In this document: positions 31,987 through 43,200 of the stretch, one piece after another
Numbering within the stretch: the first letter of the stretch is position 1
Layout of the letters: each line of letters starts with the position of its first letter
Assembly (NCBI RefSeq): GCF_003534205.1
Contig: NZ_CP011102.1
Span: 818,036 to 882,035 of the forward strand
Length of the DNA stretch: 64,000 nucleotides
Source: Listeria weihenstephanensis
GTDB lineage: Bacteria > Bacillota > Bacilli > Lactobacillales > Listeriaceae
Direction: 5' to 3'
Position numbers and translations under genes: made by a program
The notes under the pieces: generated by a model
Databases searched by the model: none
Told to the model about the DNA's origin: nothing
What the model saw: the letters and a program-made list of their open reading frames with translations, nothing else

Positions 31987-33759
31987 TTATTCCATCACAA
32001 ACTGGTTGTTATAAAGCTCGGCGTAGAAACCATCTTCTTTTAGAAGTGATTCATGTGTGCCTTGTTCGATAACTTCACCTTGATGTAGCACGACGATATG
32101 GTCGGCGTCAAGAATTGTTTTCAAACGGTGAGCAATAACAAAACTAGTACGGCCAGAGATTACGTTATCCATTGCTTTTTGGATGCGGCTCTCAGTTACG
32201 GTATCGACATTACTTGTTGCCTCATCGAGAATAAGTAGCGATGGGTTCGTAATAATCGTCCGCGCGATACTAATTAATTGTTTTTGACCAACACTGAAAA
32301 TATTATTTTCATCGGTAATTTTAGTGGAATAGCCATTTTCAAGACCCATAATGAAGTCGTGAATGTTCGCTTGTTTTGCGGCATTGGTAACCTCATCGTC
32401 TGTTGCTTCGGGTTTACCGAAGACAATGTTGTCGCGGATTGTACCAGAGAACAAGACTGAATCTTGTAAAACGATCCCGACTTGCTTCCGTAATGATGCC
32501 AGCTTAATGTCGCGAATATCGACATCATCGAAAAGAATCGCGCCGTTATCTACATTATAGAAACGGTTCAGCAAGTTCATGACGGTCGTTTTACCAGAAC
32601 CAGTTGGGCCGACAAGGGCTACCATCTTACCTTTTTCAACGTCAATCGAGACATTTTTGAGGACTGGTTTTTCAGGAACGTAAGCGAAGTCGACATTTTG
32701 GAGTTTCACGCTTTTATGAACGCCATCAATGGTTTTCAAGTCTTTGCGTTCGACTTCTTCCTCTTCGTCAAAAATTTCACTAACACGGCGAGCACCAGTA
32801 ATCGCTAATTGCAACATGCTGTACTGGGATGAAATTTGTGTAAGTGGCATGTAGAATTGTTGCGAATACTGCACGAACATAACGATCAAACCAAGAGCTG
32901 CGGCGCGTTCGATACTACCGTCAAGCGCGAGGTAACCACCGAAGAAAATAACGACAGCGGTATTAATTAACGAAATACCTTGCATCATCGGGAAAAGTAA
33001 ACCAGAGTATACTTGGCCTTTAAATGTGGCATCTTTAACGATATTGTTATGTTTCACGAAGCCTTCAACTGTTTCTTCTTCCAGGCCGTTCGTGATAATA
33101 ATTTTTTGACCAGAGATCTTCTCATCGATGTAACCATTCAGTTCACCGAGACGATCTTGTTGCAGATCCACATATTTACGCGCTTTACGAATAATCAAAG
33201 CGGCAATAATGATCGCAACTGGTGCTAAAATAAGGGTTACAGTTGCCAATTTCACATTTTGGTTGTACATCATGATGATAACACCGATCATAAGGGCAAC
33301 GTTGGATAAAACTTGTACTAACGCTTGGTTCAGCGTGTTGGAAATGTTATCAAGGTCACTGGTGAAACGGCTGAGCATTTCGCCATCTTTATGACTATCG
33401 AAGAAACGAATCGATAGTTTCTCCATTTTGCGGAACAAGCCAATACGCATTCGATTCGTCGCACGACCAGAAACACCAGCCATCAGAATCGTTTGAATGA
33501 AGGTTGCGCCTGCAAGTAGGACGTAAAACAGGACTAACATCCAAATAATATGGACGAAATCAGTTTTATCGTCAACACCTGTTGTAAAGTAGCGCTGTGC
33601 ATAAGTCGCCAGTTCTTGAATCGCTTTACCGATATATTCAGGAGCCTTGACTTGTAAATAAGTAGCACCGATAATCGCGATAATAATCACGCTTAGTTGC
33701 AACTTGTATGCTTTTAAATAGTGCCAGAAAAAGCGGCAGATACGTTTAAATTCACTCAT
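31987..33759 (-). CDS. heterodimeric ABC exporter subunit, catalytic-site half
   Basis: A 590-residue fused TMD-NBD protein with six membrane helices. Walker [10 protein letters not shown] near residue 385, Walker [13 protein letters not shown] with the catalytic Glu near 511, and H-loop [10 protein letters not shown] are canonical, but the signature motif is FSVGQ instead of LSGGQ. In heterodimers like TM287/288 or BmrCD the competent ATP site combines the Walker motifs of one subunit with the good signature of the other; this subunit supplies the Walker/Glu/His side. The ATG overlaps the stop of the partner gene by one base. Probably a multidrug or lipid-type exporter; substrate unknown. 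Confidence 0.93.
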   Translation of the reverse strand: MSEFKRICRFFWHYLKAYKLQLSVIIIAIIGATYLQVKAPEYIGKAIQELATYAQRYFTTGVDDKTDFVHIIWMLVLFYVLLAGATFIQTILMAGVSGRATNRMRIGLFRKMEKLSIRFFDSHKDGEMLSRFTSDLDNISNTLNQALVQVLSNVALMIGVIIMMYNQNVKLATVTLILAPVAIIIAALIIRKARKYVDLQQDRLGELNGYIDEKISGQKIIITNGLEEETVEGFVKHNNIVKDATFKGQVYSGLLFPMMQGISLINTAVVIFFGGYLALDGSIERAAALGLIVMFVQYSQQFYMPLTQISSQYSMLQLAITGARRVSEIFDEEEEVERKDLKTIDGVHKSVKLQNVDFAYVPEKPVLKNVSIDVEKGKMVALVGPTGSGKTTVMNLLNRFYNVDNGAILFDDVDIRDIKLASLRKQVGIVLQDSVLFSGTIRDNIVFGKPEATDDEVTNAAKQANIHDFIMGLENGYSTKITDENNIFSVGQKQLISIARTIITNPSLLILDEATSNVDTVTESRIQKAMDNVISGRTSFVIAHRLKTILDADHIVVLHQGEVIEQGTHESLLKEDGFYAELYNNQFVME

Positions 33760-35480
33760 TACGCGTCAACCTCCTTTCCCTTTTGTGTGTCATAGATTTC
33801 TCTGTACGTAGCACTTGTTTCAAGCAATTCTTTATGCGAGCCAACGCCAACGAGTTCGCCAGCATCTAAAACAAGAATCTTATCGGCTTGAATAACAGAA
33901 GAGATTTTTTGCGCGATAATGAAAGTTGTTGTATGACTTAGTTCTTTGTTTAGAGCTTCTTTGACAAGCTTTTCACTACGAGCATCGAGCGCACTGGTAG
34001 AATCATCGAGAATCAGAACTTTTGGATCACCAATAATACCGCGTGAGATCGATAGACGTTGTTTTTGCCCACCAGAGAAGTTATTGCCACGTTCCACGAT
34101 TGGAGCTTCGTACACATCCGCATGACGTTCGATAAATTCTTTCGCCTGTGCGATGCGTGTTGCTTTTTCCATATCGTCTGGTGTTGCATCTTTCTTACCG
34201 TGACGCAAATTCTCAGAAATCGTACCTGAGAAAAGAATCGCGCGTTGCAATACGAGAGAAACGGTATCGCGAATCGTCTGCTTGTTCACTTTTTTCAAGT
34301 CAACACCGCCGATTAAAACTTCACCTTCTGTTGGGTCGTAAAGTCGTGGAATCAGCTGGGCAAGTGTCGATTTACCAGAGCCTGTCGCACCAACGATACC
34401 GACCATTTCACCAGGTTTTGCTTCAAACGAAATATGCTTCAGCGCTTTTGTTTCATCGCCTTCATATTGGAAGCTTACATCGCGAAACTCAACACTACCA
34501 ACTAAATCTTGTTTTGGCGCGTTTTCGTCGTATGTGATATCAGGTTCTGTTTCAAGCACTTCGCCAATACGTTTGAGCGAGATCATCGCACGTGAAGCCA
34601 TCATCATCATCATACCACCGATAATAATCGCCATCATAATTTGCATTAAATAGTTCATAAAGGACGCAATCGCGCCAATAACTGCAGGATCATCTTTGAC
34701 TAAATCACCAGCAAAATAAATCGCTGCGACAACGGCCATATTTGAAACGAGCATAAAAGCTGGGATCATAATGGAGAAAAGTTGTCCAACTACGATTGTG
34801 TGATGCGTTAATTTATCACTTGTTTTTGTGAAGCGTTCTAATTCATTGTCTTCTTGTACGAACGATTTTACAACGCGCATACCAGCCAAGTTTTCTTTTG
34901 CAATCGCATTGACACGATCAATAAAGCCTTGGATTTTGCCGAAATGTTTACCCATTCTTCCAAAAATCAAGAAAACAATGAGGAGAACAAGCACGACAAG
35001 TACGATAATAATCCACCAAAGTTCAGGCAGGGTATACATCGCTAAAATAAAACTACCAATAAACATAATCGGAATTCGAGTGATAGATTGTAAGGACATC
35101 ATCACTAAGTTTTGAACTTGCGTAATATCATTTGTTTGACGGACAACTAGGTTTCCTGTAGAAAGTCTCTCGATATTGCTGAATGAGAATGTTTGAATTT
35201 TGCGGAAACTAGTTTCACGAATGTCGGCTCCTACACCTTGTGCCACTTTCGCGGAGAGGATGGTGTTTAGAATACCTGCGATAAGTCCGACAATGGCAAT
35301 AGCAATAAGTAAAATACCAATTCTTGTAATGTCATCCATATCGTCTTTAATAATTGCTTCCAGTACTTGTTGTAATAATTTCGGCTGCCATAATTGTGAG
35401 ATAACCATGACGACGACAAACAGTGTGGAAAGCGTTGTTTGAAGCTTGTATTTCTTTAAATGTTGAAATAAAACTTTCAT
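33759..35480 (-). CDS. heterodimeric ABC exporter subunit, degenerate-site half
   Basis: A 573-residue TMD-NBD protein, GGAGG before the ATG. It has a good Walker A (GATGSGKST near 365) and a good signature ([14 protein letters not shown]), but the Walker B glutamate is replaced by Asp ([12 protein letters not shown] near 492) and the H-loop His by Gln ([10 protein letters not shown] near 518). Thus its own Walker side is hydrolysis-deficient and pairs with the FSVGQ of the partner as the degenerate site, while its intact signature completes the partner's working site. First gene of the two-gene operon. Confidence 0.93.
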   Translation of the reverse strand: MKVLFQHLKKYKLQTTLSTLFVVVMVISQLWQPKLLQQVLEAIIKDDMDDITRIGILLIAIAIVGLIAGILNTILSAKVAQGVGADIRETSFRKIQTFSFSNIERLSTGNLVVRQTNDITQVQNLVMMSLQSITRIPIMFIGSFILAMYTLPELWWIIIVLVVLVLLIVFLIFGRMGKHFGKIQGFIDRVNAIAKENLAGMRVVKSFVQEDNELERFTKTSDKLTHHTIVVGQLFSIMIPAFMLVSNMAVVAAIYFAGDLVKDDPAVIGAIASFMNYLMQIMMAIIIGGMMMMMASRAMISLKRIGEVLETEPDITYDENAPKQDLVGSVEFRDVSFQYEGDETKALKHISFEAKPGEMVGIVGATGSGKSTLAQLIPRLYDPTEGEVLIGGVDLKKVNKQTIRDTVSLVLQRAILFSGTISENLRHGKKDATPDDMEKATRIAQAKEFIERHADVYEAPIVERGNNFSGGQKQRLSISRGIIGDPKVLILDDSTSALDARSEKLVKEALNKELSHTTTFIIAQKISSVIQADKILVLDAGELVGVGSHKELLETSATYREIYDTQKGKEVDA

Positions 35481-35723
35481 TATAAGCCTCCTTTTTTATG
35501 TGTTGAAAACCAGCACGAACATATATTCTAATACAAATGGATTTAAGAAGCAAGGAGAAACTGTAACGATATTTTAGTTTTTTTAAGAAGTGTAAATAAA
35601 AGAACAGGATAGTAGCGAATTATTGGGGGCTCTAAGCTTTGGTATCACTTGTATTTCAGAAATGATAACATGGAAATGGTGCGAAATCGCGTAAAATTGT
35701 ACTTTTTGTGAACAAAATAAAGC
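35481..35723. other. intergenic region between divergent exporter and sugar-transporter genes
   Basis: Non-coding and AT-rich, no ORF with a ribosome site. It must hold the leftward promoter of the ABC exporter operon, but I see no convincing hexamer pair. Confidence 0.5.
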
Positions 35724-35754
35724 TTGCTATGAAACGGCTTTCATCTAGTATAAT
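35724..35754 (+). promoter_or_regulatory. promoter with TGAAA-N4-TTTCA site in a 19-bp spacer (GRP transporter)
   Basis: TTGCTA (35724-35729) is followed directly by TGAAACGGCTTTCA (35730-35743), five bases, then TATAAT (35749-35754). Element order and all spacings equal those of the promoter at 27976-28006. The site resembles a cre box but lacks the central CG in the right register. The transcript would have a ~120-base leader. Confidence 0.65.
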
Positions 35755-35884
35755 AAGGTAGCTTCATACGGTATCGACACGGGATGTGAATTATGCCATA
35801 ATCCATTTAAGGAGACTACTTTTTACATAGATTTAGTGTAAGTGTGGAAGATACGAGCGAAAACGACAGGAGGAAACAAGAGAT

Positions 35885-36748
35885 ATGAACATTTTGATTG
35901 CACTTTTTCCCGCTTTATTATGGGGTTTCATGCCACTCATCATTACTAAAATTGGCGGAACGACGCGCCAACAAACGATGGGGATTACGTTTGGGGCGCT
36001 TATTTTTGCGTGTATTGCCTTTCTTTTTACAGATCCAGTTTATACAGTGGAAACGGTGATTATTAGCTTTATCACGGGGTGTTTGTGGAGCGTCGGGCAG
36101 ATGTTCCAATTGAAGTCGTTCAAGCTGATCGGTGTTTCGAAAGCGATGCCAATTTCAACAGGAATGCAACTTGTTGGGACGACGCTATGTGGTGTTTTGT
36201 TATTCCATGAATGGGACACAACGTTTCGGATCGTATTTGGATTTTTGGCGCTCACACTCATTATAGTAGGTATTTTCATGACTTCTTACGCGGAAAAAGA
36301 GGAAGCAGGACAAACAATGCTGAATCGTGGGTTGCTCGCTTTGGCTATTTCTTCGGCGGGATATATTAGTTATGTCGTAATTATTCAAGGATTCGCAATC
36401 AATGGTTTTGACGCTATTTTGCCACAAGCTATTGGAATGGTGATTGCAGCGCTGATTATGACGGCGCGAAGTAAAGATGATAAGGAAAGTCGCTTCATTA
36501 AAAAAACGGCGTGGCTCGCGATTCCTGGTATGATCTGGGCAACGGGAAATGTCGCAATGCTCTATGCAAATAGCGTTGTCGGTGTCGCGACGGGCTTTTC
36601 ACTGTCACAACTTGGAGTCGTGATTTCCACACTCGGCGCGATTCTTCTATTAAAAGAGCGAAAAACAAGAAAAGAGATACTTTTTGTGATCGGCGGCGTG
36701 ATTTTGGTTGTGATTGGTGGTATTTTAATCGGTGTCACGAAAAGTTAA
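35885..36748 (+). CDS. GRP-family sugar uptake transporter (GlcU/RbsU type)
   Basis: A 287-residue protein with ten hydrophobic helices, AGGAGG upstream of the [74 protein letters not shown] and [47 protein letters not shown] are the repeated DMT-like halves of the GRP family (Pfam Sugar_transport), which import glucose or ribose by proton symport. Monocistronic. Confidence 0.9.
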   Translation: MNILIALFPALLWGFMPLIITKIGGTTRQQTMGITFGALIFACIAFLFTDPVYTVETVIISFITGCLWSVGQMFQLKSFKLIGVSKAMPISTGMQLVGTTLCGVLLFHEWDTTFRIVFGFLALTLIIVGIFMTSYAEKEEAGQTMLNRGLLALAISSAGYISYVVIIQGFAINGFDAILPQAIGMVIAALIMTARSKDDKESRFIKKTAWLAIPGMIWATGNVAMLYANSVVGVATGFSLSQLGVVISTLGAILLLKERKTRKEILFVIGGVILVVIGGILIGVTKS

Positions 36749-36894
36749 CGCGTATTTGAGCCATTATGCCCCCTATTTTTTCACTTTTTTCCGAGTTTCG
36801 AAAATTTTTGACAATATCACTGTTTTCCTTCTTTTTCGTAGTATTCTTAGTTTGTAAGCAAAACACAAACCCAAAGAAAGAAGGAATTAACAGT

Positions 36895-37620
36895 ATGAAA
36901 TTGACGAAATTCGCAATCGTAGGTATGGTAGCAGTGGCAACAATCGCAGGAACAGGAACAAAGGCATTCGCAGCAGATGGTGGAACATTGGGTTCTAAAT
37001 CAGATGTGACATTCACGCCGAATACATCTATCACAACGCCGGTTGATCCAACTAATCCAGGCAATCCAGATCCGGTCGTTCCAGTAGATCCAGATCACCC
37101 CGCAGGTACAGCAGGTCCTCTAAGTATCGATTATATCTCCAATATTCACTTCGGTGAGCAAGAAATCTCCGGTAACAATGAAGTCTACAAAGCTCAACTT
37201 GACCAAATTAAAGTTGGCGCATCAGAAACAATCAAAGATATCCCTAACTACATCCAAATCACAGATAACCGTGGCTCTAACGCAGGTTGGCACTTAACGG
37301 TTAAACAAGATGGTCAATTCGTAAATGGTGGATCTGAATTAACAGGAGCAGTCCTAAGTTTTGAAAATCCATCATTAGCCTCAGCAGCAGAAAGTGACGC
37401 ACCAACAGCAGGCGATTTCACGCTTGATCCAGCCGGAACGTCATCGGATGTAATGAGTGCAGACGAAGAACAAGGTATGGGAACATGGGTTGAGATGTTT
37501 GGCGCGGATGCAACAGAAGGTGCTGAAAGTATCAAACTAAGCGTACCAGGTAAAACAGCGAAGACGCCAGGTAAATATGAAGCAACATTAACTTGGGAAC
37601 TAACTGATACACCAGCATAA
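36895..37620 (+). CDS. WxL-domain surface protein
   Basis: A 241-residue secreted protein. The ATG at 36895 (AAGAAGGAATT upstream) opens a signal peptide MKLTKFAIVGMVAVATIAGTG... cut after AFA; an upstream in-frame extension has no start signal. A Pro/Asp-rich linker (TPVDPTNPGNPDPVVPVDPDHP) leads to the WxL domain: GWHLTVKQDGQF (first WxL) and YEATLTWELTDTPA at the end (second WxL). WxL domains bind peptidoglycan non-covalently. The usual partners (DUF916/3324 protein) are not next to it. The Mga-like regulator encoded convergently may control it. Confidence 0.92.
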   Translation: MKLTKFAIVGMVAVATIAGTGTKAFAADGGTLGSKSDVTFTPNTSITTPVDPTNPGNPDPVVPVDPDHPAGTAGPLSIDYISNIHFGEQEISGNNEVYKAQLDQIKVGASETIKDIPNYIQITDNRGSNAGWHLTVKQDGQFVNGGSELTGAVLSFENPSLASAAESDAPTAGDFTLDPAGTSSDVMSADEEQGMGTWVEMFGADATEGAESIKLSVPGKTAKTPGKYEATLTWELTDTPA

Positions 37621-37628
37621 TAGTTTGC

Positions 37629-37676
37629 AAAAACAGGTACGAAAGCCCAATCATGACGGGTTTCGTGCCTGTTTTT
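37629..37676. terminator. bidirectional terminator
   Basis: AAAAACAGG-TACGAAA (37629-37644) pairs with TTTCGTGCCTGTTTTT (37661-37676) with one mismatch, between the convergent WxL and Mga-like genes. Confidence 0.88.
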
Positions 37677-37681
37677 ATGCT

Positions 37682-39136
37682 TTAACTTCGGTTCGTTAAA
37701 AGCTGGTCTAGTTGTTCAAAATCTTTTTTTGCAGGCGGCATGTTCCAAACAAGAAGGTCCGCGTCAATCCCAGTTTCCTCATAGAATGGGAAGTCACTAA
37801 TAATCAGGTCAATATGCTGCATATGCTCGTGGGAATGCAACTCGTCACAAATAATAATCTGCTCTTCTGAATACCTCCTCCGTAATTCCGTCCGTAAAAA
37901 TTCCTCCCAGAAATAGCCGTTTTCAGAAACAATTTTCACATGAAGTATCTGATATTTCTGTTCTTGCTGAATAATAACATTGTAAAAATCGGTCAAATAA
38001 TGAATCATCATCGCTTTATTCGAGCGGATATAAGCATGATTCGGATTAGTTTCATACGAATTTAAGATCTGTCGGATTTGCTGGCTAAGTTCATTTTTAT
38101 CTGGCGCAACATGCGTATACGGAATCGCTGGTAAAATGTTCATTTTGTCGATAAATAAGAAGCGCGTCAGGAAATCAATCGTTTCTGCCAAAATCTGTTG
38201 GCTATTATGAATCTGGTATTCTGAGAGCAGCTTCATCAAATCCTCCGCAAGCTGATATTTACTAGGATTAATTCGTTTACTATATTTCACACGCACATTT
38301 GCCTGTCCCTCATCTACATAGGAAAATTTTGTCCAAAAACACATCAAAACGTTGACATAACGCTCGTGTATAGGTAGCTCTGAACCAATAATATCCTCCA
38401 ATACCGTATAATCAATCGGATGAAACTCACGCTGCGCTTCGGCAATGCTTTTCCATGATTCCATATCTGATTCAGACATCGAAAAGGCATAGCCCTGCTT
38501 AAACCGACTTAAACAAATGGCAATCGCAATCGCGTAATTAATACGAGCAGACAACGAAAAGTAAATGCCAAAACAGCTCTCCACAGTCTCGATAAAAGCG
38601 TTCACCTGCGCGTAAGGTATTTCAGGAAACGGCCATTTGGTATAAGGATAAGAGCGACTATAAATCTGGAAGTAGTAAAAACGTAACCGTATCTCTGTTC
38701 CTTTAATATCAAGCGGTGTCGTCTCTAGTACAAGCCGACTCTCGGCCAAATACGTGTCAATTTGACGAAGCCGGCGATACGTGGTTGGCAGACTGCTGAA
38801 ATTCTCTTCCGCCCAATCGTTCAAGTTTTGCTGTTTTCCTGAAAAAATATCTTTAGAAATCAGATACATATAAGAATTGCTCACCGTCATCGCATACAGA
38901 TAGGAGAAATTAATCTGTTCACCGACATCCAGTAACACATGATATTCATCCTCATGAACATAAGCAATGGCAGGATCAAAGAGTTCTTGCAAAGCATTAA
39001 TATCCGTGTCGAGTGTCTTAATAGAACAATGCAGCTTATTCGCAAGTTCTTTTTTAGAATAGTTCCGTTCCGCTGTATATAGCATATGTAGTAGCCTTAA
39101 TTTTCGATATTCTGAAGCTATGACCAAGTTTTTCAT
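37682..39136 (-). CDS. Mga-like HTH transcriptional regulator
   Basis: About 484 residues from the ATG at 39136 (TAGGAG ten bases upstream; a GTG nine bases earlier is too near). Two N-terminal helix-turn-helix regions (YRKLRLLHMLYTAERNYSKKELANKLHCSIKTLDTDINALQELF, then AEENFSSLPTTYRRLRQIDTYL) are followed by PRD-like helical regions and a C-terminal EIIB-like domain (LHVKIVSENGYFWEEFLRTELRRR...IDLIISDFPF). This is the Mga/AtxA architecture, regulators of surface and virulence genes often linked to WxL proteins. Lies between the WxL gene and the giant surface protein gene, either of which could be a target. Confidence 0.85.
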   Translation of the reverse strand: MKNLVIASEYRKLRLLHMLYTAERNYSKKELANKLHCSIKTLDTDINALQELFDPAIAYVHEDEYHVLLDVGEQINFSYLYAMTVSNSYMYLISKDIFSGKQQNLNDWAEENFSSLPTTYRRLRQIDTYLAESRLVLETTPLDIKGTEIRLRFYYFQIYSRSYPYTKWPFPEIPYAQVNAFIETVESCFGIYFSLSARINYAIAIAICLSRFKQGYAFSMSESDMESWKSIAEAQREFHPIDYTVLEDIIGSELPIHERYVNVLMCFWTKFSYVDEGQANVRVKYSKRINPSKYQLAEDLMKLLSEYQIHNSQQILAETIDFLTRFLFIDKMNILPAIPYTHVAPDKNELSQQIRQILNSYETNPNHAYIRSNKAMMIHYLTDFYNVIIQQEQKYQILHVKIVSENGYFWEEFLRTELRRRYSEEQIIICDELHSHEHMQHIDLIISDFPFYEETGIDADLLVWNMPPAKKDFEQLDQLLTNRS

Positions 39137-40216
39137 ATCAAACACGCTCCTAATGCATGGTTATTCTTCATGCTCAATATAGCACCATAATCCACATTTG
39201 TCATGTTTTTAGCAAATGAAATCAAAAAATTCCGCCGCCAAGAAGTTTTTGATAATACGCTTAATTTATTGTTTTTTATAGTATTATTATAACTGTAAGA
39301 GGCACCGAGAAAGCGATGAACAAAGAAACAACCACGAAAATCGTTTTTCTGCCGCATTCTTAAATCCCCCCAATGAAGCTACGAAAGCCATCTTCAAAAC
39401 TAAATTCCAACTATATAAATAACGTTTAATCATCTTTAACAACAATAAGGAGGTGAGGCTAAAAGAAGGTAGCAGAAACATCTAGAATGAAATGTTTCGG
39501 ATGCTGGCATTTCAAAAAGTAAGCAAGATAAGTTACATCCAAAGGTAACAAATCAGTAAATTTAGAGGGAATCGAGTAAAAGTAGTCATAAATAAGTGAA
39601 ATTTGTTACCAAAAAATAAGATTTCATTTTAGGCTAAAAAAGAGTTAAAACGAAATAGAAACAGAAGAATAACCAAACAGGGACAAGAAAATAATGCTAG
39701 TTGAATAAAGTACATCAAGTAGAAAAAACGTTCTACAGAAGCAATATTGGACAATATTTAAAGAATAAATAAACTAGTTCTAAGCTTTCATAAATATAAA
39801 TCTGAATTTTAAAAACAATCAAACTTTAATTTTACTCGATTTAACAAAGGTTTCACCCAAGCGACATTAAAGTAAAGTAGTTAACATTTTGAAATGGATA
39901 TATCGCCCAACTACATTTCTTTTTAGAAGAAACGAGCGATTTACAAAGAAAAACATCGCAAAGTGACCCCGAAATGTTGTGATATAATCCAAACAGCAAG
40001 AGAGAAGTAATATAATGTTACTTTGGAAAAAGCAGGGACGTATTCCAACTCAATAATTAAACCGCTACTCGGAGGATTCGGTATTTTTAAATAATATCGA
40101 TAAAGATACAGTTTCTGTGACAACTTAGGGGGTGTTTATTATGTGAAGGCAGATCGTCTCATGTAGGAAAGCAAACAGACAAATAAACAGTATAAGGAAG
40201 AAGGAGAAAAATAAAA
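39137..40216. other. 1.1-kb AT-rich region before the giant surface-protein gene
   Basis: No gene of normal quality. Seen: a hairpin GAAACAT...ATGTTTC (39477-39500 area), a -10-like TATAAT at 39983-39988 with a weak -35, a 13-codon ORF at 40016 (MLLWKKQGRIPTQ) without a good ribosome site, and at 40127-40146 a strong ribosome site AGGGGGTG followed after six bases by ATG directly joined to TGA. The region may be a long regulated 5' leader. Confidence 0.5.
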
Positions 40217-43200
40217 ATGAAATTCGAACAAAAGGGACCAATCAACGTACTATCTATGAAGTCAGTCAAGAAGGCTGCTAAATCACTACTTGTAGCGACA
40301 GTTATTGCAAGCCAAGTATTGACAGTATTGCCAACAGGATCATCAGCGGCAGAAGCAACTGGCCAAGAAGTAACAACACCAACATTACCAACAGCAGATC
40401 AAGCAGCAAGTAAAATCGAGATTGCATCTAGAGCATTAGCTTTAGATAACGGCGTAACAGAAAAACGCGCTCAAGTTTCAACGTTTGCTGAGTTTAAAGC
40501 AGCAGCAGAATCTACAACGATTAACGTTATCGAAATCACTGGTAACTTCAGTTTCACAAGTAACGTTTCTATCAACAGTAATATCCGCATCGAAGGTAAC
40601 GGACAAGCAATCATAGCAGGTAATTACCAAATGATTATGCGTTCTACATCTATCGTTGATGTACAAGATTTAAGCATCACAAACATCGGAACAAAAGGTG
40701 TTTTCACAGGTTATAACTCAGCTGCAGCACCAACAGTAAACATCACGAACAACGTACAAGTACAAGGAATGATCATGGGTGGATACGGTAAACTTTCCCT
40801 ATCTATCGGTGGAACAAACAATAAAATCGTCAGCCTAGACCAAGCTGGTATGGACGTTGACGAATTAGTTATTGAAGACAACGCTCGTATTGAAGAATTA
40901 TCTGCTCTAAACACAGCGGTTAAAGTTCGTTCATCAGGCGCTGTAAGCATTGGAGATAACGCTTATATCAACATGAGTTCAAGCAAAGGTTACGCATTTG
41001 ATGTTTCAAATAGTGCCCTTGTTGTCGGTGAAAATGCAGTTATTAAATCAGCATCAAAATACGGTACTTTAAGAGCAGCAACATTAGTCGTTAAAAATGG
41101 CGCTGACTTAACACTTGCATCAGGTGATGTTGGTAACGGTATCTACGTATCTGGAAACATCACAATTGGCGATGACGTAAAACTTAAAGCTACAGGTACA
41201 GGTACAGCCGTTTACGCATACAACACAGGAGCATCAATCGTTGTTGGTAAAAATGCAAATGTTGATATCGTAAGTGATAACGGCTACGGTTTTTACGGAA
41301 ATGCAACAATCACATTCGGTGACGGTTCATCTCTAAAATTAAGAACACAATATAAAGCTATTTACTCAGCAGGAGCAGCAAAAATTACTTTTGGTACATT
41401 ATCTAATCAACCAAAACCAGTAGCAGAACGCGTAAAAGTTGATATCGACTCTGCCATTGACTACGGTATTTACTCTGGTGGCCCAATCAGCTTTGGCGAT
41501 GACACAGAAGTTACTGTAAAAGCAAAACTTGGAGCGATTTATGCAGCAGGAAATTCACGCGTAGACTTCGGTATGAACACAAAAAATACAATCTCATCTT
41601 CAAGCGGTAAAGGTATCAATGCAGGTGGCATCATTTTCGGTGACAACTCTACTGTTGACATCAAATCTTACGAAAACTCGCTTGAAACTACAAACACAAA
41701 TGGTCAAGGTTTAACAACAGGTAAAAACATCACAATGAACCTTACATCAGCAAATCACGATGGTATCTACACTTACAAAGATACGGTATTCGGCGATAAC
41801 AATACAGTAGTTATTAAATCATTAAACAACGAAGGAATCCATACATTCTACGGTTCAACACTTAAAATTGGTGCGAACTCAAGCTTCGACCTTTCAGCAA
41901 CAAATGCAATACAACAAGAAGGTGGCGCAGCAGCAGCACTTAACGTAGGAACAGGATCAACAGTTAAAATTGCAGCAGCAGGATACGGTATCTACACTTC
42001 CGGTTCCGTGACTTTTGCAAACGACTCAAAAGCTAACATCCGCGCTGGTTCAAGAACAACGAACCCAGCAGTGAAAGCAAACGGTGTTGTAACATTTAAC
42101 AAAGGTACAATGGCTTACGTAGAAACACTTTCATCAGCAACAACAACATCTGTATTTGACCTAAGCGGTGGCGTAAACTCTAAATTAGTTCTTAACAGCC
42201 CTAAATATATAGATTTCCGTCAAAATAACAACGATGCAACGAAGAAAACTGGTCATATCGTTAAAGGTTACGGAAACTCAGTAGTTGCGAACCAATCACG
42301 TGTAGAAATCAACAACGTCGCAACATTGATGGCATGGAACCACGGAACTGACTGGTCTAAAGCATCCAATACTTCATGGACTGACATTGAAGCTGGCCGT
42401 GTAACACTAGCTCCTAAAAATGGCACAGTAACAACAAACTACTACGGTGGTCCAGTAACAGGAATGGACGGATTCAACCTATTCGATTACACGCGTCTTT
42501 CAACAGAAGGATCAACTGCAATTGATCGTCCAACAGTTAAACCAATCTACGTTGGTGCAAAAACTGTAACAGGTACAGGAACTCCAGGGAACGACGTTAT
42601 AGTTACATTCCCTAACGGAACAACTGTAAAAGCTACAGTTAAACCAGACGGAACATGGACAGTAGATGTTCCAACAGGCGTAACACTTGCGAAAGATCAA
42701 TCTGTTGTTTCATACCAAACAAACGGTGTTAATGACAGTGCAAACGTAACAACAAAAGTACAACAAGATCTATCTGTACCAGGAACTCCAGATGTTAACT
42801 CTGTTAAAGAGGGCGACACAGTGATTACAGGTAAAGGTGAGCCAAACAAAGACGTTACAGTAACACTTCCAGATGGCACTAAAATCCCTGGTAAAACAGA
42901 CGATAAAGGTGACTTCTCTGTAACAATTCCAGCCCAAAAAGAAGGCGCTGAGCTTACAGTAACTCAAAAAGGTGACAATGATCTTGATAGTAATCCAGGA
43001 ATTGTTGTCGTAGCATCAAACGAAAAACCAGTTATCACAGCTGACGATCAAACATTCCGCGTTGGAGATACATTTGACGTATTAGCAGACGTAACTGCAA
43101 AAGATAAAGAAGATGGCGATCTATCATCTAAAGTTACCGTTAAGAGTAGCAACGTTGACATGAGCAAAGTCGGCACATATACAGTTGTTTACACAGTAAC

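Noticed and set aside
35730-35743. CcpA cre site before the GRP transporter
   Set aside because: The outer arms fit but the invariant central CG is out of register; it is better grouped with the matching palindrome before the HAD gene.
39137-39481. Minus-strand ORFs of 64-74 codons upstream of the Mga-like gene
   Set aside because: No ribosome sites, no recognisable domains, and they cover the promoter region of the regulator.
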